29,060 nucleotides of DNA from a virus. The notes beneath the pieces are model-generated. The model saw only the letters and a program-made list of their open reading frames with translations. It was not told where the DNA came from and searched no databases. The translations under genes and the position numbers were made by a program. The DNA is taken from the IMG/VR virus record IMGVR_UViG_3300021962_000475, positions 1 to 29,060 of that record; one strand, given 5' to 3'. This document shows positions 22,141 to 29,060 of the stretch, in pieces (position 1 is the first letter of the stretch; each line of letters starts with the position of its first letter).

Positions 22141-22833
22141 ATGAAAATCATTATAACTGAAAATCAAAAAAATTTACTAGTTGAATCAAAACAAATTGAT
22201 TCAGTTCAAAATCTTGTTGATATGGCGGTTGATGATTATGTTGAAGTGTGTTCAAGAATGCATGCATTTAGAAACCTTGAACTTGCACTTTGTAAGGGGT
22301 TCAAGAACGGAACAACAAAACTTAAGGTTTTGGATGTAAAAAAAATACACGACCATTATAATGTAAAACTTTCTATACACACAGATCAAGAATGGTTTCA
22401 AAGAGCAGACTTTGAAGATTTTGAAATCAAATTACAACTTTTAGTTGCAAATATAATAGGAACACACAAATATGGGTTTGATCTGAGAGATATGGAATTA
22501 AATGATGGTGAAGGTGAGGACATGATTAGTGAAAGTCGTGAAATGAGTACTAAACTAAGACGAAGATTTAGTGAACTTGAAAAAATTGGCGATATAATTG
22601 AATACCAAACTGAAATTCAAGACCCTTGTGACTTTGAAGATGAAACTGACTACGCAGACTTTTGTATTGGACAAGGACTTACTTTTTACTATAATGATGA
22701 AGAAGATGAAGATTATGAATATCCACCAGACGAAATGGTTGAAGTTAGAGATGAGGTTGAGGATTATTTAGAAAAAAAATACCACGATTATTTGGTAGAT
22801 ATTTATAATGACTTAGTAACAAATTGTAAATAA
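22141..22833 (+). CDS. leader-family protein 5 (230 aa)
   Basis: Leader MKIIITENQKNLLVE then S16. Residues 16-115 resemble the body of the gene at 20277 (SKQIDSVQNLVDMAVDDY...FEDFEIKLQLLVANIIG). A second, very acidic part follows (CDFEDETDYADFC...NDEEDEDYEYPPDE). The leader is more diverged in DNA than in protein, so it is kept by selection and not only by recent copying. Overlaps the next gene by one base. Confidence 0.74.
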   Translation: MKIIITENQKNLLVESKQIDSVQNLVDMAVDDYVEVCSRMHAFRNLELALCKGFKNGTTKLKVLDVKKIHDHYNVKLSIHTDQEWFQRADFEDFEIKLQLLVANIIGTHKYGFDLRDMELNDGEGEDMISESREMSTKLRRRFSELEKIGDIIEYQTEIQDPCDFEDETDYADFCIGQGLTFYYNDEEDEDYEYPPDEMVEVRDEVEDYLEKKYHDYLVDIYNDLVTNCK

Positions 22834-23141
22834 TGAAAATACTATTAACAGAAAAACAGGCTGATAGAATATTCAACGACAAGATTGGGTGTGAAAAGTG
22901 TGAACACTCTTGGAAAAAGGAAGATAAGGATCCACACCCTTATCTTTGTCACGATTGTGGGTGGGATCAAAAGAAAAAAAAATATGATAAAGAAAATCTT
23001 CATAAGTTTTGGAAAAACTTTAAATCGAAAAGAGAAATAGAGGAAAAGTGGTCACAAAAATATAAAAAATCCATCAATTGCAATAATCCAAAGGGATTTA
23101 GTCAAAGAGCGCATTGTCAAGGAAGAAAGAAGAACAAATAA
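22833..23141 (+). CDS. leader-family protein 6, zinc ribbon (102 aa)
   Basis: A basic 102-residue protein with a diverged leader, MKILLTEKQADRIFND, which lacks the E15 of the others. A zinc ribbon follows: C20-x2-C23 ... C39-x2-C42 in CEKCEHSW...YLCHDCGWD. The end is the conserved-looking motif CNNPKGFSQRAHCQGRK, which I believe recurs in phage proteins but whose role I do not know. The high positive charge fits nucleic-acid binding. Confidence 0.75.
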   Translation: MKILLTEKQADRIFNDKIGCEKCEHSWKKEDKDPHPYLCHDCGWDQKKKKYDKENLHKFWKNFKSKREIEEKWSQKYKKSINCNNPKGFSQRAHCQGRKKNK

Positions 23142-23189
23142 TTTTACGAAAACTTCATCAAATTACCCTTCACTTTTTGTTGGGGGTTA

Positions 23190-23204
23190 TATTTATTATA
23201 AAAA
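23190..23204 (+). promoter_or_regulatory. TATTTAT box before the Thr/Pro-rich gene
   Basis: TATTTATTATAAAAA begins 24 bases before the start codon, in a 72-base gap between genes. It has the TATTTAT(n)ATAAAA form of the other boxes. Confidence 0.5.
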
Positions 23205-23213
23205 AAAGAAACT

Positions 23214-26200
23214 ATGCCAATTAATATTTCGATACAACAAGTAGGTAATGATGTTCATATCAACGCAACGGCATCATTTGACCTTACAAAATTTGTGAAT
23301 GGAGTTTATAATAATACAATAACTAACACAATCAATAACTACAAATTCGGACCTGAAGCTCCAACTTTATTATTTTCACCTTTGAACAACCCATTAGTTG
23401 GAACCGCTTATGTTGTTCCTGATGTTTTTGCTTGGAAGTGTTATCCTGGTGCACCTGGAACGCCAGTTTTCAATTTATTAACTTATGTTGGAACTTTTTA
23501 CCAACCAACTTCTATTACATATAGTGAAGAGTGGGGTATTTATTTCGATCCTAATTCATTACAACCTGCTAAAATAATCTTACCTTTTGGATACAAAACT
23601 AATTCCGCGTTGACAGGTCAAATGATTTTTGCTAACACTACACTTTCAGCGATGGGGTTAATTACCCCTGGAGGTTTCACAGTGGGAGGTGCTAAAGCGG
23701 GATTCAGTTGGGGATCATCTCAGAATAATTCAGACTATTGTAGTGTTGTAATTGGTAATGGTGGTTTTACACATGCAAATGGATCAAACTATAAAGTGAG
23801 TGTTTATAATGATCCATTGAATAGTAATTTCGTAGTTGCTGAAGGAATCGGACCCCTTTGGTCAGGTCCCTTTACTACAAATAGTTACCAACTATTTCCA
23901 CCAGCAAGTATAAACCCATATAACTCCCAATTTGTTTTCAACCCTGGTAATAATCAGGTTAAACCTTATTTTTTAAATGCGGCACCTTATATACAAACTT
24001 CAATACCTACAGTAACAGGAGGGACATTCCAAGGAACATTCTCACCTTTTAATGTAATCAACAATCAAGGTTTTTGGAGAGGTGACGATGCGGGTGGAAA
24101 TTCAGGTCTGAATACGAGAAATAAATTTTGTCCGGCATTGGCGATCAATTCACAAAAACTTATATTTGCCACTACAAATATACAAGATTTAGGTATCACA
24201 AACGGAGAATACACATTCAGTGGTGTAAACAACACAATAAGTTATAGTTTCAACGGAGAAGGGGTTACTCCAACACCAACTGCGACTGTAACAAATACAC
24301 CAACAATAACACCAACACCAAATTATGATTGTATAACAGTAAATTCTGAGTGTGGAAATATACAGGTAAGTGCTGGACCATTCCTCAACGGAAAACCAAC
24401 TTATTCATGGAGTTTTATTGTTACGGCACAACAATACAATTATACAATTTATTGGGATCCTAATCTTGGTGCTTGGGTCCTTAGAGAGAATACTACAAAC
24501 ACGATTGCACAATATCTTTATCTAAATACACCAGCACCTATAGGAAATGTTAATCAATGGGTAGATGCCCCAATATTACCTGGTCCAAGTGTTGGTTGTG
24601 TATTTGCAGGAGCACAATTTTTCACCACATTATCAACCAATTGTCCTACACCAACCCCAACCACAACAGCAACTGTTACACCGACAGCCACAGTTACCCC
24701 AACTGTAACAAAAACACCTACAGTTACGGCTCAACCAACTAGAACACCAACGGTTACCGCAACTAAAACACCAACACAGACTGCAACTCAATCACAAACA
24801 CCAAGACCTACTGAGACACCGACAAATACACCAACACCAACTGCGGGAATACAAGAGTTCTGTCCGTCCAGAGCACAATTGGCACAACCAGGAATTGATG
24901 GTACACTTCTTGGAGTTAATTACTCCGCTACAGGTAGTGGAGTGAGCGTTGGGCCATTAGGTACAAATGTGTTCTATAACCAATATATTGGAACATTCCA
25001 AATGTTACAAGATGTGACTTTAGGTATTGGTGCACCATTCAACTACACTATTGATTTTGCAACTCCTCTCACAAACTTCCAATTCTTAATTTATGGATTA
25101 GACACAGGAATTGAACTTGTAAACTTCTTTGTTGACAGTAATGTGAATTTTACTTTAGTACAACTATTAAATGCTGGAACTATTGTTAATGGAAATGCAA
25201 TTAAAGCGGATGCAACATTCCCACTATCAAGAACTGCAGGTTACTATCAAATCCAATCACCAACACCATTTACCAAAATTACATTAATTGGATCACAGGG
25301 ACCTGATGACGGTATTGGATTCCAATTCTGTACATTAGAGGCTGAAATTCCAACACCAACACCTACTGAGACACCAACTTTAACTCCATCAAACACACCA
25401 ACACAAACTCCGGCTCAAACACAAACTGCAACACCAACAAATACAGTTTCAGTAACACCAAGTACAACATTGACCGCAACACCGACACAGACTGCAAATC
25501 CAACAAGTACTCCTACTGCAACCGTTACTCCTACTGTTACCACAACACCTACTAACACTATTACTCCTACTGAAACGCCTACAAATACACCAACACAAAC
25601 CCCTACAGATACGCCATCACCAACAAATTCACCAACAGTGACTAATACTGTTACACCATCTAACACGCCAACAAATACTCAAACACCAAGTGTTACGCCT
25701 AACCCAACAAAAACACCAACCGCAACTGTTACTCCAACAGTAACAAACACACCTACAAATACAGAAACACCTACCAACACACCTACAAATTCAGAAACAC
25801 CTACAAATACACCAACACCATCTAATACAGAAACACCAACTGTAACTCCTACTAATACACCAACAAACACTGAAACACCAACTAACACTCCTACACCTTC
25901 TATAACTGAATCACCAGGAGCATCACCAACACCTACACCAACTAATACAGCAAGTGTAACTCAAACACCAACTAATACACCGTCAGAAACACCAACTAAT
26001 ACTCCAACCGTTACTTTAACAAGAACACCAGCTGAGACACCTGCAGGTACACCTGACCCAACTCAAACACCGACAGAAACTGTAACACCAACTGTAACTA
26101 CAACCCCTACAAATACAATTACACCAACTAATACACCTACAAACTCACAAACTGCAACGGCTACGGTTACACCTACAAACACCATGACACCAACTGAAAC

Positions 26201-26888
26201 ACCGACAAACACACCATCGAATACACCTACTCAAACGAGTACACCGTCTAACACGCCTGAACCAACTGTGAGTCCTACTGCCACTGTTACACCTACTGTA
26301 ACAACAACACCAACTAATACAATTACGGCAACTATAACATCTACCCCAACAAATACTGAAACGCCAACAAATACACCAAGTAACACTGTAACACCAACAA
26401 ATACACCAACAAACACTCAGACGCCAACAAATACACCAACAAATACACAAACTCAAACCAATACACCATCAAACACGGAAACGCCAACTAACACACCAAC
26501 TGTAACACCAACTGCAACACCAACATTGACATTCTTCCCAACACCTACAACAACACCTACAAATACCGCAACACCAACAATGACAATGACAAACACACCT
26601 ACCGATTCACCACCAGCGACTGTTACCCCAACAAATACGGCGACAGTAACCCCAACCCCAACAAACACAGCAACAAACACAGCAACTCCTACTGTTACCG
26701 CAACTCAAACTGCTACACCAACAAATACACCTTCGGTTACCCCAACCATATCAGTTACAGCATCAAATACACCAACACCTACAGTTACCCCAACTTATAC
26801 ACCTTATCCAACAGTTACTCCTACATCACCTAACTGTTGTCCGATTATTTTAGCGGTGGATACGAATCCTTGTAACACAAATATTTAA
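23214..26888 (+). CDS. large Thr/Pro-rich repeat protein, probable virion surface protein
   Basis: A 1224-residue protein. Residues 1-350 are a strand-rich region of Asn, Gly and aromatic residues; a short TP linker (352-370) leads to a second domain (371-476), then a longer TP linker (478-543), a third domain with two cysteines (545-710), and about 494 residues (713-1206) of TPTNTPT-type repeats. It ends with [18 protein letters not shown]. There is no signal peptide or membrane helix. Globular domains on mucin-like stalks suggest a fibre or surface decoration; the Thr density makes it a possible O-glycosylation target. Structural role is inferred from architecture and late-type context only. 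Confidence 0.7.
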   Translation: MPINISIQQVGNDVHINATASFDLTKFVNGVYNNTITNTINNYKFGPEAPTLLFSPLNNPLVGTAYVVPDVFAWKCYPGAPGTPVFNLLTYVGTFYQPTSITYSEEWGIYFDPNSLQPAKIILPFGYKTNSALTGQMIFANTTLSAMGLITPGGFTVGGAKAGFSWGSSQNNSDYCSVVIGNGGFTHANGSNYKVSVYNDPLNSNFVVAEGIGPLWSGPFTTNSYQLFPPASINPYNSQFVFNPGNNQVKPYFLNAAPYIQTSIPTVTGGTFQGTFSPFNVINNQGFWRGDDAGGNSGLNTRNKFCPALAINSQKLIFATTNIQDLGITNGEYTFSGVNNTISYSFNGEGVTPTPTATVTNTPTITPTPNYDCITVNSECGNIQVSAGPFLNGKPTYSWSFIVTAQQYNYTIYWDPNLGAWVLRENTTNTIAQYLYLNTPAPIGNVNQWVDAPILPGPSVGCVFAGAQFFTTLSTNCPTPTPTTTATVTPTATVTPTVTKTPTVTAQPTRTPTVTATKTPTQTATQSQTPRPTETPTNTPTPTAGIQEFCPSRAQLAQPGIDGTLLGVNYSATGSGVSVGPLGTNVFYNQYIGTFQMLQDVTLGIGAPFNYTIDFATPLTNFQFLIYGLDTGIELVNFFVDSNVNFTLVQLLNAGTIVNGNAIKADATFPLSRTAGYYQIQSPTPFTKITLIGSQGPDDGIGFQFCTLEAEIPTPTPTETPTLTPSNTPTQTPAQTQTATPTNTVSVTPSTTLTATPTQTANPTSTPTATVTPTVTTTPTNTITPTETPTNTPTQTPTDTPSPTNSPTVTNTVTPSNTPTNTQTPSVTPNPTKTPTATVTPTVTNTPTNTETPTNTPTNSETPTNTPTPSNTETPTVTPTNTPTNTETPTNTPTPSITESPGASPTPTPTNTASVTQTPTNTPSETPTNTPTVTLTRTPAETPAGTPDPTQTPTETVTPTVTTTPTNTITPTNTPTNSQTATATVTPTNTMTPTETPTNTPSNTPTQTSTPSNTPEPTVSPTATVTPTVTTTPTNTITATITSTPTNTETPTNTPSNTVTPTNTPTNTQTPTNTPTNTQTQTNTPSNTETPTNTPTVTPTATPTLTFFPTPTTTPTNTATPTMTMTNTPTDSPPATVTPTNTATVTPTPTNTATNTATPTVTATQTATPTNTPSVTPTISVTASNTPTPTVTPTYTPYPTVTPTSPNCCPIILAVDTNPCNTNI
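25350..26828 (+). repeat. Thr/Pro coding tandem-repeat tract
   Basis: About 1.48 kb of imperfect short repeats encoding TPTNTPT-type units. A longer order is present: a block of about 24 residues ([24 protein letters not shown]) recurs four times, beginning its ATV/ETV part at 25518, 25722, 26076 and 26280. The first and third intervals are both exactly 204 bases. Confidence 0.85.
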
Positions 26889-26904
26889 AATTTAAAAGCA
26901 TCAT

Positions 26905-26960
26905 CCTGAGTTGTTTCAAAAAAAGAAACGACTCAGGAATTGATATTTTATTTTTTTTTC
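26905..26960 (+). terminator. strong intrinsic terminator
   Basis: A 13-base stem (26905-26917 with 26925-26937, one G-U pair) has an all-A seven-base loop, and T-rich sequence follows to 26960. It closes the Thr/Pro-rich transcript. The 131-base gap to the next gene is otherwise AT-rich with no clear promoter. Confidence 0.85.
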
Positions 26961-27019
26961 TATCAAAAATTTTTGAAAAAAAGTTTTTTATATTTTCTTT
27001 TTATTCCTAAATTCGTGAT

Positions 27020-27382
27020 ATGGAACACTCAAGAAAAAAAGGAAGGGCAATATCAGACAAAGATACCAAGTTCATTAAAAAACTTTTGAAAAAAAATCCC
27101 ATCAAATTTGAGGGTAAAATTCACCAAAATGATGACTGCATAATCGAAATCACAAACATCAGAAAATACGATAATCATTGGTTTTACGGATCCAATACAA
27201 AGTTTGTTTATGAAATAGATATCATAGTTAAAAAAAATGATAAATCTCGTTGGTATTATTCTGAAAGAACTCATTATAAAAACCGAAGATTAAGATCTTG
27301 GAATATGGAAAAATTATTTCAAGATGAATTATGTTATTTTAACATCGTTGATTTTTGTATTTCTAAAATTTCTTATTTATAA
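27020..27382 (+). CDS. hypothetical basic protein (120 aa)
   Basis: A basic 120-residue protein, rich in Lys at the start (KKGRAISDKDTKFIKKLLKKNP), then strand-rich and aromatic (HWFYGSNTKFVYEIDIIVKKNDKSRWYY). I do not recognise it. It lies eight bases before the lysozyme gene and may be co-transcribed with it. Confidence 0.68.
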   Translation: MEHSRKKGRAISDKDTKFIKKLLKKNPIKFEGKIHQNDDCIIEITNIRKYDNHWFYGSNTKFVYEIDIIVKKNDKSRWYYSERTHYKNRRLRSWNMEKLFQDELCYFNIVDFCISKISYL

Positions 27383-27390
27383 ATTTCATT

Positions 27391-28059
27391 ATGAATCATT
27401 TTAAAACACAATTGTTGAATTTTTTGTTGAACCCAAAAACTTTTACAGGTATCGTTTCATTTTCTTTTATTATAATTATTGGGGGTTACATAAATAAACA
27501 TACCGAACCAACTCTTAAAATTGTTGAAAAAGAAAAAGTAAAAGTTGTTGAAAAAATTATTGTTAGAACAGCATCCGCTGATCTTGTACCTCATTTAAAA
27601 AATGTTGAAGGTTACAGAGATAAACCTTACATGTTGGGAGATGGTGCTGTAACAATTGGGTATGGTCATGCTGTATTTAAAGGTGAAAAAGAAGGATATA
27701 AATTCCTTGAAGATTATAACGGACTCAGAAGAAAAAAAACAAAAATTACCCTTGATCAAGCTGAAATTTTACTTTTTGATGACATTAAAATCGCAGAAAA
27801 AAATTTAAATAATTTGTTAGATGATATCAACAAATCTGGATCCGAAGTAGAAATTACACAGGGAATGTATAACTCCATGATTTCATTGATTTTCAACATG
27901 GGGTATTACGGATTTAAAAAATCAGACTTTTTCAAACATGTAAAAGAAAATGATTTAGAATCGGCCAAAAATCAAATTCTCAAAACTAGTAAAAGACTAT
28001 TTATTAGATATCCTGGACTCAAAGCTAGAAGAGAGTCCGAGTATGCAATGTTCAAATGA
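27391..28059 (+). CDS. membrane-anchored GH24 lysozyme
   Basis: A 222-residue endolysin. A hydrophobic helix (about residues 19-33) forms a signal anchor, followed by a short coiled segment and a T4-type GH24 lysozyme domain from about residue 63. The core NVEGYRDKPYMLGDGAVTIGYGH has the catalytic E73, T88 and H93. Aligned to T4 lysozyme without gaps, the Asp20 position is L82, with D84 two residues later. It would cleave the glycan strand of peptidoglycan from the periplasmic side. The anchor suggests Sec export without a holin, like SAR-type endolysins. Coupled by ATGA to the next gene. Confidence 0.85.
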   Translation: MNHFKTQLLNFLLNPKTFTGIVSFSFIIIIGGYINKHTEPTLKIVEKEKVKVVEKIIVRTASADLVPHLKNVEGYRDKPYMLGDGAVTIGYGHAVFKGEKEGYKFLEDYNGLRRKKTKITLDQAEILLFDDIKIAEKNLNNLLDDINKSGSEVEITQGMYNSMISLIFNMGYYGFKKSDFFKHVKENDLESAKNQILKTSKRLFIRYPGLKARRESEYAMFK

Positions 28060-28715
28060 TCGATAACGAAAAAATATTAAAACTATTCAAACATTTTGCA
28101 GGTGATCCTTTGGACATCAAAGGGTTGGTTGTTACACCCGTTAAAGTAGAACCATCTGTCAGAAGAAATGGTAGAACTAATATGTATTTTAAAGTTCAAA
28201 ACCCAAATGATGTTTCTTATTTCTCTCCAATTGTTGAAAATTATATTTATGATGAAACAGAAGACTTTGGGGATTTTGTAAATGAAAAAATTGATGTGTA
28301 TTTTGTACCAAACTTTAAACAAGGAATTTATTTAAATGAAGAATTAAAATCAAGAATTCAAAAAGTATTTGATTCGGTAAAGGTTATTGAGTTTACATTA
28401 GGAACTCCTTTTATTGGTTATGAAAGATACAAATTATTTATTGAATCAGTTGGTGTATCAACAAGTTATTGGGATAATGAAAGTTTTGGTTTATACAATA
28501 ATGTGAAAGTAGTAAGAGCCGAAAAAGATGGTGAGTGGTGGGATCCTAAAGTTGTTGTAAGTGAATATCTTAATGACTTTCTACCTGACAAAGAAAGTTA
28601 CTGGGAAACAGAAAATTTTTACCCCCAAATTGACAACATCTTAAACAATTATCCCCTCTTTATAGATTTATACGGCAACATTTCAGGTTACTACGACACC
28701 AAGTTTATCCAATAA
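28056..28715 (+). CDS. hypothetical protein (219 aa)
   Basis: A 219-residue acidic protein rich in aromatic residues, with no motif I recognise. It is coupled to the lysozyme gene by ATGA and its 3' end overlaps the convergent uvrC-like gene by 11 bases, so no terminator or attachment site lies between them. Confidence 0.7.
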   Translation: MIDNEKILKLFKHFAGDPLDIKGLVVTPVKVEPSVRRNGRTNMYFKVQNPNDVSYFSPIVENYIYDETEDFGDFVNEKIDVYFVPNFKQGIYLNEELKSRIQKVFDSVKVIEFTLGTPFIGYERYKLFIESVGVSTSYWDNESFGLYNNVKVVRAEKDGEWWDPKVVVSEYLNDFLPDKESYWETENFYPQIDNILNNYPLFIDLYGNISGYYDTKFIQ

Positions 28716-29060
28716 CTTTCTTCGATCTTTTTTGTCGGTGAAAAGAAATAACAAATCTGTGAACTTCATTTTGAACTTCAGCCAACAAGAATCCAAACTC
28801 ATTTCGTGGAATATCAAATGACGATCCATTAGTCAAGTGGATTGTTTGAGATTGGTGTTTGTCGTTTTTAGAAATAGAAATCAAATCAATATGGGACAAT
28901 AAACCAATAGACTCAAATACTTGTTTTGCAACACCCAACTGACCTTTACCACCATCAATAACAACAAGTGAAGGTAATTCTTGTTTCTCGTTCAAAAGTC
29001 TTGTAAAACGACGAGAAAGAACTTCAGTGAATGAAGCGTAGTCATCAGGTCCCTCAACAG
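28705..29060 (-). CDS. uvrC: UvrC-like excinuclease subunit, C-terminal part (5' end off the window)
   Basis: The minus-strand frame is open from the right edge to 28705 and encodes the C-terminal nuclease region of UvrC: GPDDYASFTEVLSRRF, then LVVIDGGKGQL with the RNase H-like catalytic Asp, DLISISKND, PRNEFGFLLAEVQNEVHRF and SFHRQKRSK. UvrC makes both cuts around DNA damage with UvrA and UvrB. The protein stops at RSKKVIG, where the usual linker and two helix-hairpin-helix motifs should follow; the DNA beyond the stop does not encode them in another frame. Whether the N-terminal GIY-YIG domain is present cannot be seen. Confidence 0.88.
   Translation of the reverse strand, partial: VEGPDDYASFTEVLSRRFTRLLNEKQELPSLVVIDGGKGQLGVAKQVFESIGLLSHIDLISISKNDKHQSQTIHLTNGSSFDIPRNEFGFLLAEVQNEVHRFVISFHRQKRSKKVIG

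Noticed and set aside
25415-26680. Long minus-strand open frames rich in Val and Gly opposite the Thr/Pro gene
   Set aside because: They are the complement of ACA/CCA repeats read on the other strand; low-complexity VGVxVGV output with no starts, leaders or independent support.
23214-26888. The repeat tract as a CRISPR array or minisatellite of non-coding nature
   Set aside because: Repeats are short, imperfect, in frame throughout and lack spacer structure, so this is coding repeat DNA.
28690-28720. Prophage attachment junction between the phage-like genes and uvrC
   Set aside because: The two genes overlap by 11 bases at their 3' ends with no direct repeat or tRNA, so an att boundary here is not supported.

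Overview
The window looks like part of a large double-stranded DNA phage (or phage-like replicon) of a Bacteroidota host. The reasons are its AT-rich sequence, its many short head-to-tail genes (often overlapping by ATGA), its two cell-wall lytic enzymes and its own thymidylate synthase. It also carries many small families of unknown function that are typical of big phages. Shine-Dalgarno sites are lacking, and a few promoters fit the Bacteroidota form TTG-N19-TAnnTTTG. All three stop codons are used normally. No terminase, capsid, portal or polymerase gene lies here and no tRNA was seen, so the phage assignment is an inference.

Layout. 0-5.8 kb: small unknown genes, an AAA+ ATPase, a flavodoxin-fold reductase, a separately transcribed zinc-ribbon protein with its own promoter and terminator, a HAD phosphatase-like protein and an Smr-domain protein. 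5.8-12.2 kb: a PcfJ-like protein, a run of unknown small genes, a DUF1653 protein and thymidylate synthase. 12.2-14.2 kb: a peptidoglycan amidase followed by an envelope cassette of two lipoproteins and two tiny membrane proteins. 14.2-18.7 kb: DUF2452, an acyl-CoA thioesterase, a metallophosphoesterase, an RmlC-type epimerase, a Dps-like protein, an opposite-strand protein with eight CxxCxGxG knuckles, and a DUF6915 protein. 18.7-23.1 kb: two unknown proteins, then a block of six genes that begin with the same short leader (MKIIISES-type). 23.2-26.9 kb: a 1224-residue Thr/Pro-rich repeat protein with a strong terminator. 27-29 kb: an unknown gene, a membrane-anchored GH24 lysozyme, another unknown gene, and the end of a convergent uvrC-like gene that runs off the right edge.

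The most interesting signal is the leader family at 20.3-23.1 kb. Five unlike proteins share a 15-residue N-terminus that ends in (L/I)-x-E, four of them followed by Ser. This resembles the capsid-targeting leader and prohead-protease site of T4 internal head proteins, so these may be proteins packed into the virion. Other points of interest are a TATTTAT-type box at near-constant distance before several starts, a Dps-like protein with four of five ferroxidase ligands, a UvrC that lacks its C-terminal helix-hairpin-helix region, and several micro membrane proteins of 25-50 residues coupled by overlap to their neighbours.
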